Part shown: positions 12,413 through 25,392 of the stretch, one piece after another | Numbering within the stretch: position 1 is the stretch's first letter | Layout of the letters: every line of letters starts with the position of its first letter | Source of the DNA: Corinectria fuckeliana | Taxonomy: Eukaryota > Ascomycota > Sordariomycetes > Hypocreales > Nectriaceae | NCBI GenBank assembly: GCA_019137255.1 | Contig: WPDH01000008.1 | Location: forward strand, 394,310-458,309 | Reading direction: 5' to 3' | DNA: 64,000 bases | The notes under the pieces: model-generated | What the model was told of the DNA's origin: nothing | The model's database searches: none | What the model saw: the letters and a program-made list of their open reading frames with translations, nothing else | Position numbers and translations under genes: made by a program

Positions 12413-14552
12413 TCAGTTCAGAATACCTTCCCACATTCCTGGTCCCCGGATGCCAATGGCGGGGTGGACAGACGAAACTTCGTAGCCTCGAGCTGCTTCA
12501 GCAGAGCAGCAAACACGCTTTCGAGCTCCGATAAGGCCGGGATGGATTGGGACCTGGATATTCGGGTCGGAGACAGCGCCTCGCGAACGAACCAACGTAT
12601 CAGGCCAAGCAGAGGGCTCTGAAGTGTAGTAGCGACCACTCAGCATCTCACGGACGTTCTCTTGAAGCGTGTTATCCATGGAAGCGGTGCGGCTTCGCTT
12701 AGTACCTGTCTTAGCAGGGATCGCAGCAGACGCACGGTAGTGCTGCAGCTCCTGAAGAGTTCGGGCGGCATCCGACGCAGGGTCATGCGACATGTGGTCG
12801 AGTTCCTGCTCACGCCTTGCCAATGGGGTCTCCAGAGACATGTCCCCGAGCTTACCAACCGGGCCGGTGTAAGACTCAGGCGAGGACGTAAAACAGTGCT
12901 CGTCGTAGTCCTCAGGAACCGAAGGGATCGTCGGCTTCTGGCTCAACCTCTCGTTACACAGCTTCGCTCCACGAAATCGCGACGGCATGCCCAGCTTAGA
13001 GCCGAGGGTCGCGCTAGCGAGGGAAGAAGCAGATGAGATAGAGGAGGAACGCGAGGAGCGCGAGGAGTCCGAAATCATCGATTCGGGGGAGGAGGCAGTC
13101 GAGACTGAGTTGGCGAGAGAGGATCGACGGACGGGGCAGTAGCTCTGCGGGGACGAGGTGATGGACATGGGGAGTCGGTCCAGATACTGCGAAGCATTGG
13201 CCGTGGTGGCCTTGGCCATGGCCAAACCCATAGCTGAATTCTTAACCAGCAGCTGAGAAACGGTACTCACGGCAGGAGTGCAGAATCCGGTCGTCTGAGG
13301 AGTGAGCCGGGGAGTTGGCAGCATGCTTGAGGCGGGAGCTAGACGGCTAGAGGTATAAACAGCGGAGGGAGCCGTCTCCACCAAAATTGGAGCGTTATAC
13401 GCCTTGGCAATTGGGGTGGTGAGCTCGGCTGAGTCGCATCCCAGACCACTGCCCTGCGGCAGGTTGAGGATGCTGCGGGGCGACAACGCACACAGATCGC
13501 TCGAACGGGGGCAGGCAAGGGTAGCGGGGATGAGATCCGTGATGTTGGTCAGCTCCGTGTTCAGGCCCAAGATGATTTGCTTCCAGTCCGCGACCTGCTG
13601 GGCCAAGGTCTGAGAAATACCACCAGGGGATGGAGGGCTCGGAGGAGGCGTGTACTTGAGGACGATATCGGTCCATCGCTGGAAGACCACATCGGCGATA
13701 TGGAGCTTCCAGTTGACAGCAAGCAGGAAGGCAATCTCGTTCTGGTTGATTTCCTGGGTGTTGAGTCCTGATATCTTGCTCCAAGCACGAGCAGAGTAGT
13801 TTCGGTCCTGGAGATACTTGGAAGCCAGGATCAGGGCAGCAAGAAACATACGGCGGCCACACTGAAGGGCGCGGTCGGCATGGCGATCATCGGGTTGCTC
13901 GGTCGTGAAGTTGTGCTTAGGAACATGGGGCTTGATGAGAATCAGGTAGTACAGAGCGACCTGGAGGGTCGAGTAGCTAGTGCGCGAGCGACGCAGCGTC
14001 TCCTGGATGAAGGTACGCAACGGCAAGACGGCCTTGCTTCCCAGCTCGCTTCGGCAAACAACCGACGAGAGGGGCCAGATAGCCTCGACAATCTGAGTCG
14101 ATGAATCTGTACGGTAAAGGTTGAGTAGGGGAGCAGGGTTAGGAGTCGAATTCAAACATACCAACAAGGCTGTCGACGAAGTTGACCTTGCGATCGGACT
14201 GTCGGACCAGAGCGGGGGGGCATACAATCCGGGCGTGGGGGCCAGCCGAGGTACGCCGGGGATTCTGGCGCAGCTCAACAGGTACAGCAGGTTCGACCTG
14301 TCCGTTCTGGGCGACGCGGCGGAAGCTAAGGGCGCTGTCGGCAGCATTGGCCTGCTTCGAGAAGCAATAGGATTCGCAGACATCGGAGTCGGAGGATTGG
14401 GCTGAAACAGAGGTGTCGTCGGATGATTGAGATGCCGTGTCGGACCAGACCGAGGACGTCGAGGTGGAGGCCGAAATGGCTAGTGAGGAGTTGTAGGGCG
14501 CATAATAGGTGGGGGGCATGGATGCAGGCGAAAGCTGGGCGTCGCACTTCAT
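12413..14552 (-). CDS. Pho85-type (PCL/G1-S) cyclin, 694 aa
   Basis: Regulatory cyclin of the PCL class, partner of a Pho85/CDK5-like kinase, with roles in G1 progression, morphogenesis or nutrient signalling. Exons 14552-14162 and 14106-12413; the 55-nt intron splits a codon (GTT G|AT). Residues 1-110 are Ser/Thr-rich. The cyclin box spans about residues 125-265: VDSLVDSSTQIVEAIWPL, the helix TFIQETLRRSRTSYSTLQVALYYL, then RRMFLAALILASKYLQDRNY, AWSKISGLNTQEINQNEIAFL and WKLHI, all typical PCL features. About 400 residues follow that are Ser/Pro/Thr-rich with many SP/TP pairs, probable phosphorylation and turnover sites. Which PCL subtype (PCL1/2, PCL5, CLG1) it corresponds to is not decided. 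Confidence 0.88.
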
Positions 14553-17500
14553 CTTGAAGGGTGGTAATTATAGTAAATGGACTTGAAGGTGCTTCAAGCC
14601 AGGATGATATCCAGTCGCCGTCAGAGGCTAGGTCAAACCAATCAGATCGTGGTTTGCCGGGAGAGCAGTTCGCGAATTCCGAGTCGAGTAGCTAGCTTGG
14701 CAACAGCGTACAAAAGAGCTGCTGAGAAGCGATTCCGTTGATGTAAAGAAGATTGCGTCTAGACAAGTGAGTCGAGACGCGAGTTGATTACACGAACGAT
14801 AAGACCGGGAGACGAAGCGGAGACGGCGACTGAGAAAAGGTTGTAGAGTGCAACAGGCATTGCGGCAATGCTTCGAAGCTCAGAAGAGTTTTGGAAGCGG
14901 GTGGTTGGCCTAGGACGAGGCTACCATCGGAGTTGGTCGAGGAAAAGATGCGTTCGGTGTTGGTTGGTGTTAGTGGTTGCAGTGGTGGTGTGGTTGAAGA
15001 CGACCAAGCCGTTAATCGATATGCAGGTACGATGCGGCAAGAGTCTTGATGTGGCTGAAAGGGAAGGGAACCGAGGGTGGGAGTATTTATTAAAGGGCCA
15101 AGGAGAGTGACTCTTTAGAACGTGGCCTAAGGGGCGAGGCTTGAGGCGTCAGTCAGTGGTGGTGACAGCCTGGCGCCGTGGTGGGTTGTGACTCTTGCAC
15201 GGCGGTGGCGAAACCGAGCAATGGCCGCGGGGGGCGTGAGCGGCAGGTGGCTGCCAACTGGCGATCTCGGAGAGAGCGTGCGCCGTGCGAGGTGGGAGCC
15301 TAAGCCGGGCGGGAATGACCAAGACGCTGGTCACAGCGGGTGTGGCGAAGAGGGGCAGGAGCCTGGGGAGGGAAAAGAGGAAGGAAAGAGAGGGGGCCAA
15401 AGAGCCGAAAAGAGCTAAAGAAAAGAGGCAAAAATAGAGAATGTGAGGGTGATGCTGGGAAATGGGGGAGGGTAGACGGAAGAGGGAATCGGGGAAGTGA
15501 GTAACACCAGTGAGAAGCCGTGAGGACAGCGAGTCCGGAGAGGACAGACAGTCAGTGATTGCGACGGTGAGAGTCACAGTTCGTTCAGGCGCTGTGGTGG
15601 GTGCCGTAGTGGGCGCTGGCGGTGCCTGGACGAGCGGGTGACAAAAGAGGTAGCCTTGGGCTGAGGCTGGGCTGGGCTGGACTGGTCCGGGCTGTGCTGG
15701 CTCGGGTCGTGACCGTGACCGTGGCGCGTGGATGGGTGAGTGGCCGGGAGAAGAGTGCGAGAACGTGGATGTTCACACTCGCTCACAAAGGTCGCAAGGT
15801 GCAAGTGAATGCCGCTGCGACTCCGGAGAATCAGGAGACGGGGGTGGAATCGAGAGATGGGGGGAAATGGATGAGAGGAGAGGTTGACCGGGGAAAACAA
15901 CAAGAGGCCGTGGAGTGGAGAGTATACACGATCCAGAGCAGACTTCAGAGAGTCGCTGGGGACGGGATTAGAATGCGGACTCGAACATCATGGCGACGGC
16001 GATGCATTCGATGGGGGAGAAAGGCAGGAATCAGGTAGGGCGGGCCATGGCATAGTTTTGAAGGGCAGACGAGGAGGATCCGGCGACCACCACCACCAAG
16101 CCCGGACGAGCCAGCAAAGCGACCTGGACGAACCAGGACGAGCCATCTTGAGCCATGACGGGCCAACGACGAGCCACGCGCACGCCAGCACGCTGGGCCA
16201 CTGAGGCCCGCTGAAGCGTCGCTGAGCCCACTGAAAAGCGCCCCTCCCCAGCAACCCCTCCCCAGGACTCCCGACCGCCCCCCCCAGCAAGCCCGGGGCC
16301 CAGCACCGTGCAGCACCCTCGACGCCTGCGGCGTGTCTACATCTACATTTTGGCGTCCACTGATTGGTCTTCTACGACACCAGCGCGTGCTGGCCCCTCC
16401 TCCCTCCACTCTCCCACACCCCCCTTGTCCGTCAAGCACGTCGCTCACTGGGCACGCCTGGATAGAGCCGTGCCCCTTTGCCAGGCTTTCCTCTTGTCGC
16501 GCTCCCAGGCTTTCTCAGGCTTTCCCAAGCCTTGTAAGTGGCCAGCGAGCACCTAGCGTGAGTTGCGCATGGCTGGAGGGGAGCTTCCAGCCAGTCAGGG
16601 CCCGTCGCGGGACCCTCCCCCGGTGTCCGTCTCCAGTCTTGAAGTGCGTGTGCGTGCCCAGGCGCGCCGCAGACTGACTGCACTGTTGCAGTGAACGAAC
16701 CGGCGAGACACAACCTAACACGCAAGAGCTGCGGCTATATTACTACATGTTCCGAGAGCGAGCCTTGTTCAAGAGGTTGATGTTGAGCAAGATGACGTCG
16801 ATTCCAACGTATGCGGACTTGTCAACGTTGAAGCTTTAGGGGGTTGTATCTTCATTTGGACACCTGCGACTTCAGATATGCTACAGGGACTGTGGGGGCC
16901 ATTTTTTGTAGGATGGTGCTTGATTGCTTGCTGCCTTCCTTAACATATTATTACGCCCTGCGGAAGAAGAAATGAAATAAAGGGACGGGACGACGGGACA
17001 CCTCACCACTCACTCGAGTCGCTAACTAGACCACGCCCAGAACTGCTTCAACCGACTCACTTTACTCGGTCTTCACGTCCACACCCATACACCCACACAC
17101 GCACGCACACCAGCCAGTTCGTGCGTCGCGCATCCCTGCCGCGCCGACCACCCCGGTCACCCTCCCAACCCGCCGCTGTCTTGTTGCCCTCCCCTCTCAA
17201 GCTCTCCCAGATTGACAAGACCTACTTCGTACATACTACGTAGTAAGCAAAGACGTTCTTCTATGTATCTCCCGGCTTTCCCCCTCACCAGGCTGGGGGA
17301 AACATGTTGTCCTTGCAGACAAGCTCAACCAAAAGCAGACAGAAAGCTTGGCTGTTTTGAGCATGGCACTTGTACTGGGGTTGGCTGGAGGCTGAGATGG
17401 CAGATGGCAGATGATATGGGATGACTCTTCCTGATCCCGTACCCTCCACCTCGCCTTTCTCCACCTCCACCATCTCCGTCTCCGCCACCGCCTTTGAACA

Positions 17501-20500
17501 TGTCTTAGCCATGTTATGCCGGTTTTGCCTCTATCCCCTCGTCTTGAGTCTAAAATCGTCCCTCAACTTGCGGAGGGGTATTTCCAAGAACGGCAGCACC
17601 TGCTGACTTGGCTTCTCGGCCTTCTCTAGGCCCAGGCCGGGACGCGAGACAAGAGCTGATTCACTATACACTATAATGGTCTACTTCGTATGGCTCAGAG
17701 GGCCTAACCAAGATAATGCAGCAAGACACGCACTTTTCTTTACACACACGAGCTATCTAGGATTGCCCCAATGCTATGCCTAATGATGCTACCAGGGTGA
17801 GCAGGATGGATGGATGGATGGGATGGAGATGGCGGACGGCGGGCGGCGACGGCTTGTCTCGTCTCAACTGCCCAGACGCACGCGCTCGTCTCCATGATCC
17901 ACGATCAAAGTGTCCTAATTAGGGGACAAAAGTTTTGACTGCCAAAACTTGCCACAGCTCGCCGCCGTTCAGGACAAGACGCAAAAAGCACACCACAATT
18001 AGCAGCACCCGATAGCCAAAGGAATTCGGCTTCCGGTTACGCCTTAGTTTGTAGTAGCCATAGCTGGGGTGGCTCCTAATCATCTACACAGTACTTAGCG
18101 GGTAGCCCATCTCGTCCTCGCAAAATCCCGAAGAGTCTCGCCATTATCCCCATACGATTGTTAATCTAAGGCCGCGGAGCAGCCGTGAGCCTGTCTTCCT
18201 CCACACACCTGCTTCGTCAGAGCTGTCCGTGCTGTGCGACACGCAATGGTACTTAACAAGGGAGACCATCTCGTCCATTTTTAGCTTCACTGCCCCGGAA
18301 CCCCGTGGCTCCGGCATTGAGGCCGCGTCCTTCTAGTATCGATGAGACGCAGCAAAGCTGGAAGCTGGGGCAGTTCACTCACAGGCAGTGTCCTCCAAAA
18401 ATGGACACCAGGCTGTCACTGCCTCGCAGTTCCTGGATCCACAACCTACAACAACCTACTTCGTACATACTAGTATTAACTAACTGTCGTCATGAAAGGA
18501 GGCGCATAGTTCTTCTTAGAATCGCTTGGGACTTACCGTTCCGCTGTCGTCTACTAGAGACACCGAAGTCATGATGACTCGGTAACAGATATCCATCTGA
18601 TATTCTGCCTGGCTTCTTTTTATCAAACTCAGAGAACGCCGTCGTCCTGTGAACCCGAGGCAACGACAACGGGCTACCTCTATACCCCTCCCCCACTCCC
18701 ATCTCACCCGGGCAGAAGCAAACCTTTGACGGTGATGTCCTCCGAGGAATTATCTCCGTCTTCTCCAAGGACGCCTTCGCTCATCGCATTGTACGCCAAG
18801 TGGCCTGTGCGTTACATTGGTGGTTGCACTACCAACCCCTTTAACGAGGCCCCAATCTCCTTCGCGTTACCGCGTTACCATGAAAGCCCTCTTCGAACGA
18901 GCTGCATGTACCTGTCTCTGTCGCCCGCCGGACCGCATCACACTGAGACACTTGACGCGCTCATCTTGTACACAGCCAGATACTTTTGTACAAACCATTA
19001 CCTCAGCACTCTTATCCGCCGCCCTCGCCCCTCGATTAGCCTGGCGATGAGGGGCAGAGGAGAGATTCCATCGGGTACTCGGGCCACTAACAATCCCGAG
19101 AGAACAGGCTCGCAGGAGGAGCCGGAGGTGGTGAAGGAGGTTTCGATGTCCCGGTCAATCCGCAGCGTAGCTCTCTGTGAGTGTTCGCATCGAACCTATC
19201 GCCACCAGTGTAAGAGGTTGAGATCGTACGAAGTACAAAGCATCAAATCCAAGACCTGAAGAGGACTGCACCGCATGCCGGGGGGACGTCTCCGGCTCCG
19301 TCAACGTGGATGGAGCATCACCTCACACCATTATCGTCTAGAATCTGCGACAGATGCCGCTCATGAAGCCTTCTCCGCTTTATGGCATGGCGAGGTGTGC
19401 TGATTGAATCCGGGCCGGTGTAAGCATCCAATCTGTCTGGCCATGTTGCCTGCTCCCGACATCTGGAGACATTTCTCTGCCATGACCGGCCCGTCGTGGT
19501 TTACTGCAGTGCACACGAGGATGACCTTGCTCTCATCCTATATTGACTGAATGAGAACTCGTCATCCGCAATCATGAATGAATCAGGCTAACGAAGGCAC
19601 AGCACAGTAACTACGTGAGGTAAGTAGGATAGACTGGATAGTACCCCCGAGTCGAGGTGGGGACTGGAGTCTACGAGGTACCTTACCTCGATGATGAGCG
19701 CTTGGCTACCATCTGTATCGATTGGCCAACAGCGACATTCCGCTTCGGGCACCTCCCGGACACTCCAGCTTAATCAGAATGAGTCAAACACCGTCAGCAG
19801 CCTTACCCTGGACCGTTCATCGATTCCAAAATGTTCCATCTGCCCTTGACAACGTAGGCGCTTGCGGCTTTGTTCTCTGCCCTAGCAAAGCCGGCACTTT
19901 TGCCTGTTCTTCGTTTATTAGTGTTGCTCTGCCGCCAGACTTTGGCTGAGAAGAAAGACCGGGCCGATGATGGCTAACAGAATGACGCAGCTGCGTCAAG
20001 AGTACATAGTACCACGAGATGGAGAAGTTGGAGACCCCAAATGCACAGTTGACGGGGTACGGGGTTCATTCGGGGCTTCGAAAGAAGCTACTTACCAGTC
20101 CTGGAAGATGGTCTACGAACAGGCACGCACTTACAAAGTCAGCGTGACGGGGACTTTGACAAGACCCATGACCGGTGCAATTATTCCCAGTCGCTACGAA
20201 GTACGTAACACGAACGGCTTGTAATGATCAAGCCACTGGGTCGCTCCACTAACACCGACGGGACAGACCAGCTGGACCGGGCTGGACTGGGCTGGGTTTC
20301 GCAACCGCGCGGTTCGTTCGTCCTCGTGGTCGGAGTATCGCTGACTCACCGTGCACTCTACCACCCACGCGGTCCCACTGCCTACCTAGGTATTCGTAAC
20401 GTGAGCCCGGCTCCTTCGGGGGGTTCGCACTCGGCTTTGTTCCCCACGGGCGATGGTATGTATGGAGGCTCCGGAAGAGTAATACTTTGTCGTAGGCTCA

Positions 20501-23159
20501 GATCCTGTCAGCCTGAGATGGGGCTTACCACCCCAGTCAGTCAGTCAGTCAGCCAGCCAGCCAGCCACGCATCGACTATGATACGAATAAGGTACGAATG
20601 TTGGATGTCCCGCAGTTTTGGTCTTATCTCAGATGGATGGATGAGACAGGGATGGATGACAGGACACAATAGCTGTCGTCTTCCTTGTCGCGCGTGTTTT
20701 GCATATTCCAGGTTAGGACGTGTGGGGAGTCGTGATGCAGTGTCCGCCGGGCTTCACCGTAAGATTCAACCAGCTGTGCCTGGGAGTGAAGTGCAAATCA
20801 AAGCGTGGTTGCCTAACTCGACGTGGGTCCAGGGTAGGTTCACTAGGGTGCTTAGGTGTACATACATAGTATGCTGTGGGATAGCAGGGGGGCATGATGG
20901 AACCAAAGTGCCCAAGACGAAACCCTTGATGTGGGAGGCAAGCAAGCATTCCTTCTTCTGCTTTCCATGCCTCTCGCCATAAGCGTCATCGGGCAGGTGA
21001 GTTGAATCCTTTAGCTAAAGGAGGGAGTGTAGATGGCTTGTGGGTCATGCCGTGTCATCTTAGCAAGTTGTCACGATCAAATCAGGCATTATTCGAGAAG
21101 GGTCCAAGGATCAATACAGTACCAAAAGACCGGCGTCATTCTGCATCTCCCTCGGGCCATTGTTTTCCCCGCCGACGATCTCGGCTCCTTTCGGTTGCAA
21201 GCGACAGACAGCGCTTTGGGGAGCATCATTGCATCAGTAGTACTGCACATCTATTGCCACACACCGTCTATTGCCTCTCTTTCAAGCTTGGAGAAGTTGT
21301 TGGAATTCGGACCACCTTGTTGTATCCATAATTGACAGCCTCGGCCAACATGAACCAGTTGCGACCCCCCACGACAGCACACACGGCAAATACCGCCTCT
21401 TGCCGATCGCAGTGGGTATTTCGTTCGCCTCCACCCTCTCATGGCACAAGTAGATACTGGCACACCGGACTGGGTAACTCAGATCCTTGATTTTGTGCTT
21501 TGAGGATGTGTCCGAACTGTCTTGTGTGTGTACTGAAATTCGTGTCTAATAGATGCGTGCATATAGCTCCCCTTACGAGACAAGATCTCCGCCGACCTGC
21601 CATGATGCTTTTGTTCCAACGCGGGGGGTGAAAACCGAGGCTTGTCGATTGCCAAGTCAAGCCGGCCACGACATTTTAAGATGCCACATTACTCTTCGTG
21701 GCCTCCGAGCGGAATGAAGCCGGAGTCGGTTTTCGTCATGGAAAACAACAAGCAGGTGTCGAGGGGGGTGTGGTGTAGTTGTGACCTACTTTCGTGTCAT
21801 TGCTTTCGTGTTGCCATGCTCCTGCAGGAGCCACTCGGTCATGACCTATGTGAAGCTGAGCGGCCATCCAAATCATCCATACCTAAAGACAGGAAGTTTT
21901 GTCAAACTTTGTGCTTAGGTGTAACCCAACGGACTTTCAACATATCCTTTTCGGACTTTAACAAATCTCCCAAACCGTACTACCTAAGACAAGTCTGGCC
22001 ACAAAGCTGAAAAGCTGAAGTTGGCTGGTTGGTACCTGTGTAAGTGATCGGAGGGCGGCAAAAAGGTCCAGGGTAGGGATATTGGTATCAATACCACAAC
22101 TGAATGGCCGGCCATCGTCACTCATTCTTACTTGACTCACCTCGGACCGACTCTCAATCCATCCCATTCCTCCAACGTGTCCCATATCACCCAAGACTGG
22201 CTCTGAAACTGCAAGTCCCGATAATAACAAGGACATCTCGCACCATCCTCCCGTAATAAACCTACCCCTCCCAATCCCCCGAATCCGAGTGTTGCTGAGC
22301 ACATGTGACACTGTTGGCAAGTGAGCCAAACTTAGTGATTAGTTAAGACAACGAATGTCAACAAATAACAGTTACTCCCTATCACGCCGGCAGAGCGACT
22401 AGTGTGACTATGATTGGGATAGCTGAGTCGAACCGAGCCGTTGGTTGGGATGAGACAAGCCGTAATTGTCGTCACGGGGTATCATACCGGCGCCGAATTT
22501 AGCCACCAAATAACTACTTAGGTTGGAAGATAAGAAGAGCTAAGGAGCACTTGGTCAGACTGACAGCTGTCATAATGGAGAGCATAATAGAGGATATGAT
22601 ACGATATGATGGGTTCCAATTTGATTACTCCGTACACATGTGCTGAGACGCAATCAGCATTTTTCATAAACTTGCTTTCGGGTAACATACACCAAAGCCG
22701 CACCTTTATCGCATATATGCAGACACTCTGGTATGATAGATAGTGTCAGGGTAGTGTTGAACAGGGAATAGCGAGCAATCATGATGGAAGCTGGGTGTGT
22801 AGTGCAACCCACGAACGTCAGAAGACAACAGCGCACGGACCACACACAATAGACCTCACATCCTGCCTGTAGCTTATCCCGTCTAGAAGACGCGACGCGA
22901 GCCACAATCGACAAACTCTTGTTCCTTGTTCGATGACTCGGATACACTCGCATACTAGCTCTACGTTTATGCCACTACTGCAAAAAGTGCCAAGCAACAT
23001 CCCACTCAGATGCGACACCCGGCCATCACTTCTCAGGACACTCACTCTACCTCAGTGACGACTGAGGCGTCTGCGCACTTCTTTTGAAAGCGCAACTACG
23101 TTCGAGACCAAGGACTAGGGGCCTGGGCTGTGGGATAACACACAGTGACAGACGAGAAG
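14553..23159. other. Gene-poor interval, 8.6 kb
   Basis: No coding region could be supported. The first ~1.4 kb is probably promoter and leader of the cyclin gene. 15.2-16.7 kb is purine/pyrimidine-skewed with overlapping low-complexity frames. 17-23 kb contains simple repeats, four to five TACTTCGTA/TACGAAGTA motifs, a 12-nt palindrome TACTACGTAGTA at 17234-17245 and a 7-bp-stem hairpin at 19674-19690 (CGAGGTA CCT TACCTCG). Open frames at 18726-19259 and 20224-20982 are long but lack protein character. Confidence 0.5.
20534..20566. repeat. CAGT/CAGC tetranucleotide microsatellite
   Basis: Four CAGT units grade into four CAGC-type units. It lies in the gene-poor interval and produces a Ser-Gln-Pro artefact in one open frame there. 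Confidence 0.9.
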
Positions 23160-23593
23160 ATGTCGACGCGCAACGTTGGTGGCTCACAGGTGCGGCAGAG
23201 CATGGCGACAAGCGGCAACGCTGTCAAGTCGAGGCAGCTCGTAAGTCTTCTTGTCGAACGCCTACTACTCGAGGGCACGAAACAAAGAGCTGACCCTCTC
23301 AAAGTCGCAACTCAACTCGCAGCTCGCCCAGCTGTCGGCCAACCTCTCCGACACGCAGCACCTGCTGCGCATGACGAGCGTTCAGGCGGAGGCGATGCGC
23401 GGACTGGGGAGCTGGCATGGTGGATTGTGAGTCTTCTCGTCCTGCCCCGTGCTCTCCTATTTTTGGGGAGTCGGGGCTCATCGTGATGAGCGTTTTTTCT
23501 TTCTTTCCGGCTAACGAGGGGACTAGGTTCATGGCCGCGAGCAAAGTGTTAGGAGAGGAGAGTGTCAAGGAAGCAGGGCAGCCAGGGAAGTAG
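23160..23593 (+). CDS. hsk3: DASH complex subunit Hsk3, 89 aa
   Basis: Small subunit of the DASH/Dam1 ring that couples kinetochores to microtubule plus ends in mitosis. Three exons, 23160-23240, 23305-23426 and 23527-23593; introns of 64 and 100 nt with canonical ends and consistent phases. The protein begins MSTRNVGGSQVRQSM. The diagnostic core spans exons 2 and 3: SQLNSQLAQLSANLSDTQ, then LLRMTSVQAEAMRGLGSWHGGLFMAASKVLGEES, with heptad-like spacing expected for the coiled-coil family. Length (about 90 aa) is normal. The gene is easily missed because no single exon exceeds 41 codons. Confidence 0.9.
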
Positions 23594-24351
23594 AAGGGAT
23601 TTCAAGTAGGAGATGACGTTGTGACTGTATACGAACATGGCAGGATGTGGTTTACGAGGGAGAGTATGCATTTGATGAGATACGTAGAAGAATTGTCGGC
23701 AATTATTGCTGGCGAAAGCACGATTCAAGTCTTCGTTACAATTACACTCAATCTTGCAGCAACCATAACCTAGCCATCGCGCAATTGTTTTATGATTATA
23801 GATGAGTGCACTGTTCGGGCATGTCCTGACATGCCAAGCGCCAGCTGGGGGTCAACCTATCCAGACGCCCTCGCAGTATTGGTTGCTTCCTTGCATCAGC
23901 TAGTCAAGTCGCCATTCGGGACTTCCCATGCTTGACGTGCAACGTCGTTTTCCCGTTTCGAAAGAATTTCTAGGCAGTAGCTGTTCGCGGCCTGCAATGT
24001 TCAAGCTTTTGATACTCCAGCTCATTTTCCTGAACGAGGAACAGCATCAGCTGCTATTGATTTGCCGGTTCGTAGAGGAATAAACGAGGCTCCCAGCACG
24101 TAGGAGCTGGCAATTCGATTCGGCATCGTGGGCACCATGTTGGCCAACGCCGCCTCAGGTTTATATCGTGCTGGAGTATGAAGCTCTAGTTTGAGGGTTT
24201 TTGGTGATGGGTACTAGCGATGAGGTTCCAACTCGTACGAAGCCGTGTGAAGAGTTGACACTCGGCTCAACCTCTACCTAGAGTAATGTTTTCTGAGCAG
24301 TTTCGGAGGATGCTTGAGAGAGTGGCGTAAAAAGCATCTGTGCCGTGACTC
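23594..24351. other. Intergenic between convergent hsk3 and rpr2
   Basis: About 760 bp, presumably 3' untranslated sequence of both genes. Nothing else recognised. Confidence 0.6.
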
Positions 24352-24906
24352 TCATGTTGCTGAATTTGTTTCTTGGGCTAGGTTGCCTGCAGGCGAATCC
24401 ATTGTTGAATCCTTTGCCGACTCGTCTTGCCCCGGATTCCTCAACGAACGTCTCTTCTGCCTCGGAGCATTGACTGGAGACCTTTTGGTATTACCACACG
24501 TCCTACACCGAACTGCAAGAATGTCGGCCCACGGCTTCCTCCCGCCTTTGCTGGCGTTCTCCACAGTCGAAATGCAGGTCTGGCCTTCGATCAGAAGGGT
24601 GTCGCAGAACTTGCAGATAGTCCGCTTGAGGGCTGGGCTTTGCCGAATTTGCGCCTTCAAGGACACCGCCCGCATGCTTGAGAGAATTTGGCGCGATAGG
24701 TTTCGTGCTGTGCTTCCCCCGCTTGTGTCTGGTGCTGCAGCACTGCCGGATGATGATTTTGCAGCGGCATCAGGAGACTGACGAAGAGATTGGCTGGTGA
24801 GGTATGTTGCGGCCTGGTACAGATACGAGGCCCTGCTGTAGATGTGCCTATTTATGACGCCTTGGGGGGGCTTCGTTTTTGGGCCCTTCGCCTTCGCCTT
24901 TGCCAT
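24352..24906 (-). CDS. rpr2: RNase P/MRP protein subunit Rpr2 (Rpp21 family), 184 aa
   Basis: Protein subunit of nuclear ribonuclease P, which removes 5' leaders from pre-tRNA. Single exon. The N-terminus is basic (MAKAKAKGPKTKPP) and followed by the family helix NRHIYSRASYLYQAATYL. The zinc ribbon uses Cys98-x2-Cys101 (CKFC) and Cys134-x2-Cys137 (CRTC), with the family-typical RxxCKxCxTLLIEG and VRCRTCGNTKR contexts. Residues 40-65 are a Ser/Ala-rich insertion and the C-terminal ~40 residues look disordered. The related Snm1 of RNase MRP shares this fold, but the LLIEG context favours Rpr2/Rpp21. It is divergent from SUB2 with 486 bp between start codons. Confidence 0.9.
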   Translation of the reverse strand: MAKAKAKGPKTKPPQGVINRHIYSRASYLYQAATYLTSQSLRQSPDAAAKSSSGSAAAPDTSGGSTARNLSRQILSSMRAVSLKAQIRQSPALKRTICKFCDTLLIEGQTCISTVENASKGGRKPWADILAVRCRTCGNTKRSPVNAPRQKRRSLRNPGQDESAKDSTMDSPAGNLAQETNSAT

Positions 24907-25392
24907 TGGTTATGGGTTTTAGTGCTTTATTGGTAATTGCTGGTAACTGTTTTGTTCACATGAGGGTGCAGACTCATCTCAAGGTTTGCATAGCTCCGTG
25001 CCTTGAATTCTTACTGGCACTGTCTACCGGTACCATTTGTTTAGATGCGTCACGTGCAAGGGCATGGGCACGGACCTGTTTGGCCTGAGGGCGCAGCGCG
25101 GCTCCTGCTTGTGCCTGCTGGCGTCTCCCTCTGCAGCCTCAACAAACCTGCTCCAAATCCCTTTGAACGAGCAACCTGAGTTCTCGCTCTCCATCCTCTC
25201 TCTGTCTCTCGGTTTACACGTCCGCCTTCTCTTCATCACGCTGCAGCACGCTTGCGCGCGAGATTTCCCCCACTGCAACGCGCCACTCAACCGAGTCGCA
25301 TCCATCTCGTCTGCGCAAAGCCTCGTTTTGCCGACGACCATCGCGACAGCTCTCGCATTTCCATCTCTAACCACCTCACAACCATCGCCAAG
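24907..25392. promoter_or_regulatory. Bidirectional promoter of rpr2 and sub2
   Basis: 486 bp between divergent start codons of two RNA-processing genes. The SUB2-proximal half is pyrimidine-rich (runs such as CTCTCTGTCTCTCGG), as common in leaders of highly expressed fungal genes. No TATA box seen. Confidence 0.45.

Noticed and set aside
13395..13862. 155-codon antisense frame within the cyclin exon
   Set aside because: Out of frame on the same strand as the cyclin box, which is clearly coding in another frame.
18726..19259. 177-codon open frame on the plus strand
   Set aside because: Starts inside CT-rich sequence, no recognisable family, no intron or promoter support, and ends in a TACGAAGTA motif.
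20224..20982. 252-codon open frame on the plus strand
   Set aside because: It runs through the CAGT/CAGC microsatellite (Ser-Gln-Pro runs) and shows no domain character; the length reflects few stops in GC-normal DNA.
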